Assembly (NCBI GenBank): GCA_049999805.1
Contig: JBNGIO010005796.1
Coordinates: forward strand, 1-33,112
Source of the DNA: Folioceros fuciformis
Taxonomy: Eukaryota; Anthocerotophyta; Anthocerotopsida; Anthocerotales
DNA: 33,112 nucleotides
Reading direction: 5' to 3'
Of the stretch, positions 1 through 11,008 are shown piece after piece; position 1 is the first letter of the stretch; every line of letters begins with the position of its first letter. Under the pieces are notes generated by a model, which was given only the letters and a program-made list of their open reading frames with translations, searched no databases and was not told where the DNA came from. A program made the translations under genes and the position numbers.

Positions 1-540
1 GGGCATATATAACCACCTAAGTGTCCCCGAACCACCAAGGCCCAAGGGCAACCTTACTCACTCACTTCCAAATCGTGGTCTTCGATATCCCAAACACCCA
101 AAGACCAAGGCCATTTTTGGGTATGAATACCCCTTCTTATTCACATACTAAGCCGATTCGCTCGTTCCTTCACACAGAAAATTGCAGCCTGCTCATTCTG
201 TCACTCAAAATGGGAGTGTCGAAAGTTTTTTTCCTCTACAATAGGATAGGCCAGAATTCATTGCATCTTAGATTAGCATTTAGTAAGATGTGGTGAATAT
301 GCTTTCTTGGAACTGATGCCACTCGTAATTAAGAGCGCTTGACTGCCTGAGACTGAACTTAATGGCGGCTATGATCCCGCCCGTCGTGTACAAAGAGGCT
401 TGTTGGTGCCTCACTAAACAACAAATGTTGGAGACACTTCCCAGTTGAGATCCCCGCACTGCCCATGGCTGGTTTGGAGAGGTCTAGGTGGGTAGTGTGT
501 GCGCGACGTTCCTAGGGGTGGTTGAGAGCTTTTGCTCCGT
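1..540. other. Unassigned spacer
   Basis: No coding frame in this stretch resembles a known protein. The longest frame (91 codons from position 21) has no domain, and its composition looks random. No tRNA or other RNA gene was recognised. It runs directly into the tandem repeat block that starts near 541, so it may be flanking DNA of the same repetitive unit. Confidence 0.4.
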
Positions 541-1150
541 AGCGAGTGGTGAGGGGGATGAATCAGCAAATTCCTTGTTAAGTGGAAGGTCACCTTCCCT
601 TATTCTCTGAATGGCTGATTGTGGTCCGTAGCTGAGGAGAGGGGGACGAATCCACTAGTTGCGCAAAGTGGAAGGAGAACTTCTCTTTCCTTTATTCCCC
701 GAATGGCTGATTGTGGTCCGTAGCTGAGGAGAGGGTGACAAATCCGCTAACCGCACGGAGTGGAAGGGGAGCTTCTCCTTCCCTTATTCCCTGAACTATT
801 GGCTGCATTTCGAATCAAGTGTTGAAGCGAGTGTGTGAGAGAAGAGAGTGTGTGAGAAGACGAGGTGTGGAAGGAGTGAGTGTGTGAGAAGAAGACTGAA
901 GGAGGGAGTGAAGAGAAGGAGTGGTGAGGGGGACGAATCCGCCAACTGCGCGGAGTGGAAGGAGAACTTGTCTTTCCCTTATTCCCTGAACGATTGACTG
1001 TGGTCCGTAGCTGAGGAGAGGGGGACGAATCCGCCCATTGCGCAGAGTGGAAGGGGAGCTTCTCCTTCCTGTATTCCTTGAACTGCTGGCTGCATTTTGA
1101 ATTTGGTGTCGAAGTGAGTGAGTTGAGAAGAGAAGAAGTAAGTGAGCTGA
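541..1150. repeat. Tandem repeat block, ~92-bp unit within a ~287-bp higher-order unit
   Basis: Five diverged copies of a unit containing a G-run followed by ACGAATCC and then AGTGGAAGG...CTTCCCTTATTCC start at about 553, 641, 733, 928 and 1020. Spacing is 88, 92, 195 and 92 bp. The 733 and 1020 copies are also followed by a related tail (TGGCTGCATTT, then a GTGAGTGAG/GAGAAGAG-rich stretch), which gives a 287-bp higher-order period. Each unit holds an imperfect inverted pair (GGAAGG...CCTTCC). No protein is encoded. It could be part of an LTR or leader of an old retroelement, but no matching second LTR, primer site or pol fragment was seen in the window. Confidence 0.75.
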
Positions 1151-2000
1151 GGAGAGAAGAGGAGACGAACTGACTACAACTAACTGAAGAGCCTTGTTGA
1201 GAGACTGAGGAGGATCCTGGAAGATGGCTGAGGTTGCTGCAAGATTGCTGGAGAATTGAAGAGAATCGCTGAGAAATTGCTGAATGGTTGAGAAAGAGTT
1301 CTGAAGTTTGGATGTGATTTCTGGAGAATTTCGGAAAGATTTCTAGACATTTGTGGAAGAATGTTGGAGATTGTTGAAGCCTATGAGGGATTGTAAAGGA
1401 TTGTTGAGGAATCGCTAGAGATTTGTGGACGTTGCTTAGAGATTCAAGACCCTTGGGGACAGACCTGTGAGGAATAAGTGTACACTAGAGTTCTAGGATG
1501 TTTTGAATGTGATGAGAGTGTTGCATGTGTATGTGTGGGAGCGTGGTTGATCCGCGGGGTCTTGTTCCACAATGATTAGCATTTGCATGTGTGTGGAGCA
1601 TCCAATAAGACCAGATCTATGAGTCTGGAAGCCCCTAGGACACAAACCCGTGGTGGAAACCTGTGGCGGTGCATGTGCTGGAAAATATTAGTTAGGGCTG
1701 CAGGTGGGACCCACCACGGTCATGGATACCACTACCGGTTGTGGAACCAGTGACTGCGGTCGTAGAGTAGGGTCTGCGGTAGCTAGGCTAATTGAGGGGT
1801 AGTGGTAGGGCGTAGTAGGTCGTAAAAGTGGTAGTGGATAGGGTCAGTCTTAGGCAAGAGATAGTAGTAGAAGAAACCTATGTTACGTGGCACAAATCAT
1901 TCCCTTCAAAAGGAATCCCATGGCTACAACAACATAGAGGGTTTGTGTGGGCCTTGCAATGTCTTCGAACACAACATTTTACTCCACACTTAGCTAAATA
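1151..2000. other. Purine-rich low-complexity spacer
   Basis: From 1151 to about 1450 one strand is rich in G and A, with a loosely repeated motif of the type GGATTGTTGAGGAATCGCTGA, every few tens of bases. From 1680 to 1850 it is rich in GTGGTAG-like words. No open frame with family resemblance and no RNA gene was recognised. It probably belongs to the same repetitive sequence as the tandem block just upstream. Confidence 0.4.
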
Positions 2001-5000
2001 TTCTATTATTTATCACTAATCATACTCATAAGCCTTATATCATTATTTACTGATTACTATTTGCATGAATCTAAGCAATAACATTATGCTTTATATTTAC
2101 TTGTACTAACCTAGTTATAAAGATGTAGCTTAAGTAAAATAAAGGGTTCAAGAGAAACCACTTTTAAATGAGGTTGTTAAAAGTGTAGTCCAAGTGTTCA
2201 CTTCAAGCATTCTCATAATTTAAGCTCCTTGAGTCTAACCTCAAGGGCATAGAGAAAGTGCTTTACGTTAAGTGTGCTCACACTTTAGGCTCCCAAAGCT
2301 TAAAGGGGCTTTTGTTCACCCTTCCACTTCTAAGTGTAGAGAGATGTGGTATATGCATAAGAGAAGAAAAATGTTTGGTTCACACATTGCCAACACTCTT
2401 GGTTTGGGTTGGACCTTTGGAGCATGCAATTGAGGCTAGGAATGACCTTTCTATTTTCTCAAATTTAAAATTCTAATATGCATGGAAATATGTATTTAAA
2501 TTGCTATTATCTATTGGTGTCTTAGGCATAAAGCCAACCAATACTTAGGCATTGTATTCATGTTTACTTTCAGTTTCATTATGGTCTCCCTTGAAGACTT
2601 AGGTAGCCATTTATATAATTACCTTGATCTTGTTAGTAACTTTTGTTGATTTAAATGAAGAATTCTGTCTGTTGGGAGCAAGTTTGGGTACGGCCTCTTA
2701 CTTGGAGGTTTCCTTGTAAGATGGAGCGAGGCCAATGTTTTTTATTGTTCCAAAATAGCAGCTTGCTACACCATTGAGAAGGCGTTAGATTTTGAGCATG
2801 AGGAGTTCTATATTGGTGGTAAATGCTTTAGAAGTGATTTTCAAAGATTTATTGAGCATTCCAAAAGTCCCTTGACATGCTTTTGGAACTTTTGAATGTT
2901 CTAACTTGGGGCATTTTCGTGAGTGATATTGGGGTCAAGATAAATCCTCCTGCAGTTCAGTTAGCAGTTCTAGCTTCAATTATTCCAAGGTCCACTCAAG
3001 AGGGGAATGAAGATGTCGAGACCAAGACATATAGAGGACTTGTTCTCTATCTAGGGATGGCATTCCATTCACTTGGTGTTCTACGTTGTTATGGAATGAC
3101 GCCGTCAAGAGGGAGGTCGATGAGTGGTCATTGCTTCTTGCATGTGGAGGAAGAGTTCCATAGTCCTACTCTAAGTAACCTCCCCTATACATGTATATTG
3201 GGTGCAATCTTCTTTTTGCCTCCTCTTAGGATCCCTAGTCTAAGTCGTGGTGCCCCACCACTCCATTGTATATTCGTCTTGGTCCAGCCGAGTGTCATCC
3301 CTTATATCTTGATCATCTGTGCCCTTTCAACGCACTATTTCATATATTCTCGACGTTGTAAAAGATATCGGTCCTTGTATTCATTCAACTCTAAGTTTGT
3401 CCTTTCTAATAATCATGGGGCTTGGGCCCTTGTATTCCTTTTTTGGGGATAGATTGGATCAAAAGAAGGTGTGGCACGCTAAGGAGAGAGAAAGAACTTT
3501 ATTCCTAAACTAGTTAATGGATAGAACAATTTCCGAGAGGAGTGAGTTGCACCCACCTATTTAGCTTCTTAAGAACAAAGCTTAATGCCCTCATATCCTC
3601 ATTAGTGTAGAAATAAAAAAATGAGGCATCGTAACTTTGGCTTGATGGAAAACTATTTTTTCTTGTGCTAATTAGGTTAATTGACCAGGGAATAATTGGT
3701 TTAGTTATTAGAGTGGGTATAGGTTTGGTCCCATACCTGAAAAAGTTTACGTGGTACCAGACCATAGGGTCGAGAAAGTTTGAATCTAGGTTTGGTGATT
3801 GGTTAAATATTAATTAAAGGTATATAGTATTAAAAATAATATCATTAAATATTATTAAATAATAGAATAATGAAATGATCGTTTGAACTTAGGAGCGGAA
3901 ATATGGGGTATGTTAGGGTGAGGGTCAGATATCAAGTCTGGTTGGCTGATTACATGATGGACTAAACAACCGTGGAGGCCGTGCCCTAGTTAGGGCAGGG
4001 ACTACGGGCACTCCCATCCCTCTCTTCCTCCCTTCTCCTCAATTCTCCTCTTGTTCCCGCTTCCTCCTTGGATCCACATTGCAGGTAGGAGGAGGGATCC
4101 CTAAGTGATGAATGTGCGCATATGAGGAGGTTGAGCCAAGCTGAAGGATTTGGCCGATGTAGGACGAGGCCTGACCTCTTCTTCTCCCTGATTTCTTTCC
4201 CAATTCTCCTCTTGCCTGTCCTGATTGCCTCCCCAATCCGCTCCTTAGGTTGATTTCTCATCGCCGCGCCCAATCTCGTTGCTCTCTCTTCCCCACACGC
4301 TCCGTCTATGTATCCCAACCTTGCTGGCCTCCTCTTCTCCCATCTGCCCTGTCATGATTCCTTCTCCTTCATGGAGCAAGGAAGGGAAGAGATTGAGGTG
4401 TCCGCAAGATCTTTGAAGATCAAGCATCCTTCAAGGTCTTAGAATAGTTTAATAGGTGGTGGATACTTATGGTGGTAGGGTCAACAATTTGTAGGGCTAG
4501 CTCATCAATATTGGCAGCAAGAGGTATTAGGAAAGTCTAAATAAGTGGCTGGTGACAGTTGGCTAGGCTAGTGGTCTTATTAAAATAATAATTGTTAAGC
4601 TAGAGAGAGGTGAGGTAAGAGAGAGAGAGGCTCCTATAAGATCGAGTGAGCCTGTAGGAGGCAGGTTGTCACTTTGCGATGTCTCTCAGGTTGTCCCTGC
4701 TGGGATACAACAGTGTGTACCGGCTGTGCATGTGTGCAGCGTTTGGTAAAGCTTTGAGAAATGGTGGCTAGGGTTAAGGGCAGGATCCCTTTAATTCTTG
4801 ATTGTGCTCTCGGTGTCATGTCCCCATGATCCCCATGATCTGTCATTCTCGTTTTCTCGTAAGGCTGGAGTGAGTGCCAACCATGCTTGCATGGTGTCTG
4901 GTGCGAGGGTCAAAGCCAAGAATCTCTAAAGGGGAGCTATGGTGGGATGTCTCTTCTTGCTTCTTGTTGTTTGTCATAAATAACATATTTTCTTTCTATT

Positions 5001-5870
5001 TATTTTAATTTAATCTACTTTAAAATAAAAAAGATTTTAATTTATCCTATTTTACTCTATTTAAATAATAATGGACTAAATGGTATTTAGATTCCCATTT
5101 TGTTGGCTATTTTCTTTGCCATTCTCAAAATAGAATATTGTGGGTAACCCATTCGTCAATCTGTTCCAATTCTTGCATCGTTTGGTGCTTTATGTCATGG
5201 GGTATGTTCCCATCCATGTATAAGTGGTGGTTCATATCATGGGGTGTTGTTTGTCGATCTGATCAAAGGGGGTTGGGTGGGATTGTGACACATGTGGTTG
5301 GAATTACAAACACTTATTTCTACTTGGTAAGTCCTAGCAAGGTCAACCAACCTTACTCCTCCTCTACCGTATCTTAAGGCCCTCTATGCTTAGCTGGAGG
5401 CCATTGAGCTATGACCTTGGCATATTAGTGGTGTACAAAAGACATTCACATAGAAAATGAAAAAAGAAAGCCTGCACAAACTCACCTTTTTGGGCTTTGA
5501 ATGTGGAGTAGTGCTGTGTACACATCCGAGACAAATATGTTCAAGTCACATGCAAGAGAATGCATTGTTTACCTCAATACGCTGAAATTGTATTTGACAT
5601 TAAAAGTATCTCCTTTTCTCTCCGGTGTGACGGCCATAACAGGCTCCCCTGTTAGATGGCAAGAATGCAAGAGAGCTATTCATATTCATTTTATGTTTCA
5701 TGATATTGTAGCTGTTCTCAAGACCGTATGGGCAAACCTTGGGTTTCTTCTAAGAATGTGGCTGATTCTTCTAAGTGGTCAATTTGGCATGGAGTGGTAT
5801 GCCCTGCTAAAGCCATTCCAAGTTGTGAGAAATTGTGGTTTAGGTGTGCAGATCCGGGATGGTCAAGAAA
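2001..5870. other. Gene-poor AT-rich intergenic region
   Basis: No gene could be supported here. Several frames of 60-190 codons exist (for example 2877-3452), but they lack recognisable domains and credible splice extensions. Two very AT-rich patches stand out, about 3800-3880 and 4980-5090, the kind of DNA sometimes found at matrix attachment sites; that role is only a guess. A pyrimidine-rich stretch lies at 4000-4060 and again at 4170-4240, and a short GA run at about 4618-4630. Confidence 0.5.
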
Positions 5871-5876
5871 CATAGC

Positions 5877-5883
5877 TATAAAA
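5877..5883 (+). promoter_or_regulatory. Probable TATA box of the UPL5 gene
   Basis: TATAAAA followed by a GC-rich stretch lies about 725 bp upstream of the chosen UPL5 start codon. Transcription would begin near 5910 and give a long 5' leader. That leader contains upstream ATGs (for example 6196, opening an 87-codon frame) unless a leader intron removes them. A CAG at 6488-6490 would make a usable splice acceptor. The assignment rests on motif and position only. Confidence 0.4.
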
Positions 5884-6601
5884 CCGCGCCACCACTCTGT
5901 CATAAATTCTCGATAAAGTCTGGTTGTTCGCGGAAACAAACTGTGACGAAGACGGCGGCCCCACATTAGGTCACGACGATGTTGGGACCCACCGCCTGGT
6001 GTGTAAGAACTCCACTCTCTCTGATCATGCCTGCGTGGAGAAGGCAGCAGAGGCTATGGACATGTCGCTGTGTGTTCCAGCAGCGGTAAGACTGTGATGA
6101 AGTTCTTGCAAGAAGGTGTAAGATGCGTTCAGCCGCACCTCGAAAAGCCTCTGCAGGGTCACAGGCTTCCCTTGTCTTAGTGTACACTGGCTACAGTGCT
6201 ACCTCGTGGTGGCCAAGCTCCTAGTGTCGAAGGTGGGGAGCGGTGCGTAGCTCTGCCCCTTCTATGCAGTGCGTACTGTGGCCAGATTCCCCTTCTCTCT
6301 AGATTTTCAGCAACATCCACTGGACGGAGCTCATGGTTGCCAAACGCCGACGTTGTAAGGGGAGTCCGGATATTGGTGTCAAGAGTCGCTCAGGTCTTCT
6401 CAATTGCCTTGAGTGATATAGATGGGGTTGTTTCTCGGTTACACAAGTGGCGCCCTTAGCTAGGGTAGGCAATTATCTTGGGCGTCGCAGGTGTGCGGCA
6501 ACGCGCCTCCTTCCTATGGGAACCAGAGAATGAAATTCTTCGGCATACTGAAATTGTTGTGCTGTATCGGTATCGGCCGTACTCGTTTGGACAGGGAGGG
6601 A

Positions 6602-9600
6602 ATGGCGATGGACAGGGGCTCAGCCCACCAGCCTTTGACGTCAAGGTCTGCTTCTTCTAAAAGAAAACTTGAGGAATTAGATATGGGGGCCGCAGAGTCT
6701 GCCGTCAGGTCTCAGGCACGAGCTCGACGGGAGCCTACGGATGAGGCCCCCGATCGAAGTATCGCGGAATCCAGTGTCAGAGTGCCAGGTGAAGGCCAGT
6801 CTTTGGATGCGGAAAGCTGCATGCGAGAGGAAGCTGGGCAGTCAGCGTTAGATGCAGATACGTCGTGGAAAGGGACACAAGAGCGGGATTCTCTTGAAGG
6901 CACTAGCAAGAGGCTTGTGAGCAGAGAGGATGGTGACTTGCGTGGAGAGGAAGCGACGGGGCATGCTCCAGAGCTTCCAAGCAGTGTCGTCACATCACGA
7001 GCGACTTTGCCAGGAGACACGGTAGTATCTAGTCCTCAATCTGCAGCAGCCTTTTCTGGAAACAATGTCTGCGGGGCGGGTGGAACCCTTTTCAGGGAAG
7101 CTACTGAGGCAGCTTTGTCTGTCAGCCCGCTGAGCTCTCCAATTGGTGATGGTAGCCTTTATGCCAGAGGCTATACGGAGGTCTGCAGTAGAGAGCAAGA
7201 ATTGGAAGGGGGAGATTTGGAACTCGCAGATGTTGGTGAGTGGAGTGACAGAAGCTCAGGGGAGGAAGGTCAACCTGGCGGCGGCAGACATCTTTTAAGC
7301 GAACGCAGCAACGACGGATTCAGTGAAGGGAATAGTGGCAGTCTCGATCGTGGGGCTTCGAGCGTTTCTCCTGATGTTTTTAGACATGCACCAGCAGATC
7401 GTCCTGAGATCGAATCGGATGCATTTTCAGATGGCAGTGTCAACTCAATGCCTGGTGCCATCTCCGCGCCTATGGAAGATGTTATAAGCACTGTGTCTGC
7501 TGCCATGCAGACTGGTTCGGAGATGAATGGAGCCGCCTCTGTGGACCTCACTACTTCTGGAAAGTTGCAGTTCTTTGTGAAGACCTTCCTGGATAGCCGT
7601 ACCATTCTTTTGACAGCACATGCAGCTGATTTGATCGATTCAGTCCATGAACAGATTTTTATGAAGACAGGCCTACCCGTTTCAGACCAGCGTCTTATTT
7701 TTTGCGGGCGGCAGCTGCAACAAGGGCACAACCTTGAAATGTGTGGTGTCACAAATGATGCCACTCTTCATCTAGTAGCACGCATGAGAAGTACAACTCT
7801 TCCACATTCCTGGCAACTAATCAATGACCTGGTGGACACATTGCGGAGGGTGCGTGTACGTGAGCAGAACGATAACTGGCATGTGAGATTGCAGCTCCAG
7901 GATCGTGTGAGAGGAGCAGTGAAGGAGTTTCTGAAGATGGCATCAAAATCTCTTCCAATCTACGAGCATATGCAGGTGCTGTCGCTGAGAACTGTGAAGT
8001 TTTTACTGAATATGATTGCATTGTAGAGCATAGTAGAGGCCAATGGTATGGAATTGTGGACAATGCCTGTAAGTATAGGCGTTCAGGTTCTCAAACCCCT
8101 TAATTCCATCCAGCAGAACAGCAATAGATCTGAGGGTTGGGCTCTTGTTTCTGGGTGGTGCCATGTTTCACAGTCGTTATCCTGACAGCTTTATGTCAAT
8201 CTAATGAATGTGAACTTATTGGTGCAAGCAGATATTCCAACTTGCTGGAGCAACGACAGCCTTAGTTATGCTGCTGTTCTCTCAAGATGCAAGCAACAAA
8301 GGCTGTGCAGAGAAATGTATAACGCTTTTTCTGTCTGCAAATGATGACTATCTGCCTCCACATGTTCATTATCACTGTGCTCCTATATTGCTCGACTTCT
8401 GCAAATTGTTAGGGAAGAGTGCTCCAACTCACAACCTGTACAATCTTTGTCGAGCTGCTTTGGCACGCCTCCTTGACACTGTTGGTGTTGTGAGTCCTTA
8501 TTTCAATGAGGCTAAGCCTGAAAGTGTTGTTCATGATTTCTCTCCATTTGTCCAAGAGCTCGCTGTGAAGGTGGTTCTCAGCCTCGAGTCAACTGCTTTG
8601 GCCTTTCCTGTTAAGGACAGTTGTATCAGTTTTGGCTACGTTCAACATGCAAAGGAGTTTACAGCTTTTGTAGTCCCTCTGTGCAAGGCAATGAAATTAT
8701 GCAAAGGTATTGAGTTTGTTCGCACGATGGGGAACCAAGAAGATGCTGTTGTAGTAAGCAGTTCAGGACACCGGCCAAACATGCAGCACTATCGTCCAAG
8801 CAGCCTGAGAGTTGCAGAAATCAAGAAACCAGGGGATGAGGAGCTGCATAAAGCTTTGTTAAGTTCAGAGGTCGGATCTCATCAGTGGCTGCTTGTGGTA
8901 TTTCAAGTATTGTTACGAAAAGTCGGTAACTGCTTGAAGGGCATCACACAGGGAGTCATGGCACAGGAGAAAGGGGTTAGTAGCGGACAAACAGATGTTT
9001 GTCCATATGGGTGGGCACCTTTTCTTTTCATTCTAAAAGGTCTCCATGCTATTGCGCTGCTTGATCAGGTTGCCATGGATGACCTGCAGTGCTTCCTGTG
9101 TTCGCATCGAACTGCAATGAATGTGCTCATCCAACAGTCGCGCTGGCATGATGATAACTTTTGGCTACTGGATTATAAATTTTTGCTAGATGTCAGATCA
9201 AGGAAACGGCTTGCAATGGCCATGCTCCCTGAACCACAAGATGACCATGAAGAACGGCAGGAAATTTTGGTCCATCGTGGTGAACTTCTGGCAGAATCTT
9301 TTGAGCTTTTGGCGTATGTGGAACCAGAGGTCTTGCACGGAGGCATTTCTGTTGAGTTTGCAGTAGAGGAGGCGACAGGGCCTGGTGTGTTGAGGGAATG
9401 GTTCTGTATGTTGTGTAGAGAGATTTTTAATCCAGGGAATGCACTTTTTGTGGCGTGCCCAAATGACCGCAGAAGGTTTCATCCAAATCCTGGTAAGTCA
9501 CAAGATAGCGTAGGGCAACACTGGGTTCAATGACATTTCACTTGCTGATGAATTGTTCGTTGTGCAGCCTCTGGTGTAAATCCGGGACACCTTACGTACT

Positions 9601-10637
9601 TCAGGTTCTGTGGGCGAGTTCTAGCGTTAGCACTTATGCACAAAGTTCAAGTGGATGTGGTTCTCGCATTATCGTTCTTCAAGCAGCTTTCTGGTGTACC
9701 TGTGGTGTGGGAGGATGCGAAGGACGCAGATCCCTGCCTGTATGATAGCTGCAAGAAAATCTTAGAAATGGATCCTGCTGTTGTCGATTCAGACATTTTG
9801 GGGCTTACGTTTGTTAGTGAAAAAGAAGAACTGGGTTGTCGGGAGACACTGGAACTGTGTGAAGGTGGCAAGGACATGGTTGTAACCAGTAGAAATCGTG
9901 AGAGGTTTGTTGAGCTTTTGGTGCAGCGTCGCTTGGTAGCTTCGGTGGCTGACCAAGTGAAGTCATTTTCTGAGGGTTTTCAAGACGTGCTCGTGAATGC
10001 AAGTCCTTGTCGATTTTTCCAAGTACTAGACCTTGAAGATCTAGACCAGATGCTATATGGTGACGACCGGAACATATGTCTGAGTGACTGGCGAACTCAT
10101 ACAGAATACCATGGTTACAGCAGTTCGGATCTTCAGATAGTGTGGTTCTGGCAGGTACATATTCGTGAACCTTTCATCATTTCAAGAAGTTGCCAGAGAT
10201 GTGTGTGTAGCATGTGCACCTACGAAGTACTGTTAGTCTTGTATGCTGTGTGTTTCCTGTCCTTGTTTTCCAAGCTTGAGACCTCAAATCTGTAGCATAG
10301 GTCATGTCTGTACGTTTTTCTTTCCATTTGAACTGTATTCCCTCTTGATTGACGCGTGTTCTGGGCTGTGAAGGTAGCGGAGGCTATGACCGCAGAGCAG
10401 CGCAGGAAGCTTCTTTTCTTCTCAACATCCGTCTCGCACTTGCCGGCCCAAGGTTTTGCAGGCCTTTCTTCAAAATTCCATATACATCGTGCTCATACTG
10501 ACATAAGCTGGTTACCGACGGCTCATACTTGCTTTTTTCAACTCATTCTGCCACCCTATACCTCCTACGATATGATGTGCACGCGCCTTCAGGCAATCAC
10601 AGAGGGGCATATTGCAGAAGGTTTCGGTTTCGCCTGA
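6602..10637 (+). CDS. UPL5: E3 ubiquitin-protein ligase UPL5-like (ubiquitin-like domain + HECT), four exons
   Basis: HECT-type E3 ligase, which takes ubiquitin from an E2 onto its own cysteine and then passes it to substrates. The model is exons 6602-7975, 8232-9492, 9568-10154 and 10374-10637; all introns are GT-AG with matching phases, giving 1161 aa. A ubiquitin-like domain spans about residues 321-395 (KLQFFVKTF ... LHLVARMRST), the arrangement of Arabidopsis UPL5, which also has the GRMRST-type sequence directly after it. The HECT domain runs from about 802 to the end, with the catalytic Cys1127 in LPTAHTCF and an ending EGFGFA similar to the family C-terminus. The first ~320 residues are Ser/Gly/Glu-rich and probably disordered, making the protein about 290 residues longer than Arabidopsis UPL5 (about 870). 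The start at 6602 was chosen for its good context (GGAATGG) and because KRKLEEL follows soon after; an in-frame ATG at 6530 is the alternative. Arabidopsis UPL5 targets WRKY53 in leaf senescence; whether this protein does so is unknown. Confidence 0.92.
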
Positions 10638-11008
10638 CGCAACGGGCCTTTGTAATTCGCTCTTACAATCCATGGGAAGGCAATGGTTTAACTGGCCCTA
10701 AGTACATAACTTGTGAGGACCCAAGTTTTATATTACCTATGGCAGCCACCAGTGAGCCAGGTGTCGTCGGACACTCAGTTGTCTGATTGTTGTGTTGTCG
10801 AGACTGACAGCAACAATTACTGCCTGGAAGCCAGACTTTTACATAACTTGTGGATTTCAGTCACTTAGCTTTGAGTGGGAATTGAGGAGAGTGATCCTCC
10901 TCACTCAAACAGGTACAGGGTTTCTCTTCTAAGTTGTGTCATTTATAGGGACCAACTTACATTTCATGTAAATGTTTGTAAGATTGAATCAAGATAGCTA
11001 GCGTCAAA
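10638..11008. other. Short convergent intergenic region (3' UTRs)
   Basis: Only 371 bp separate the UPL5 stop codon (+) from the stop codon of the 4CL-like gene (-), so both 3' UTRs and both poly(A) sites must lie here or overlap. A TGTAAATGTTTGTA stretch near 10968-10981 resembles the far-upstream poly(A) element of plants on the + strand. No gene is seen. The 85-codon frame at 10529-10786 is mostly an out-of-frame shadow of UPL5 exon 4. Confidence 0.5.

Noticed and set aside
300-480. Possible small RNA gene near 300-480
   Set aside because: No cloverleaf, A/B box pair or snRNA consensus could be drawn.
2877-3452. 191-codon frame with a stretch (VSDIGVKINPPAVQLAVL) faintly like the Gypsy reverse transcriptase motif VSKDGIKVDP
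   Set aside because: Only one short stretch resembles it, the order of neighbouring motifs is absent and the rest has no family character, so it was not called as a retroelement.
5501-5875. 124-codon frame before UPL5
   Set aside because: No recognisable domain, and it ends at the probable TATA box of UPL5; treated as chance.
6491-6601. N-terminal extension of UPL5 reaching back to 6491
   Set aside because: The codon at 6491 is GTG, not ATG. It follows a CAG that could be a splice acceptor. The first real ATGs are 6530 and 6602, and 6602 was preferred.
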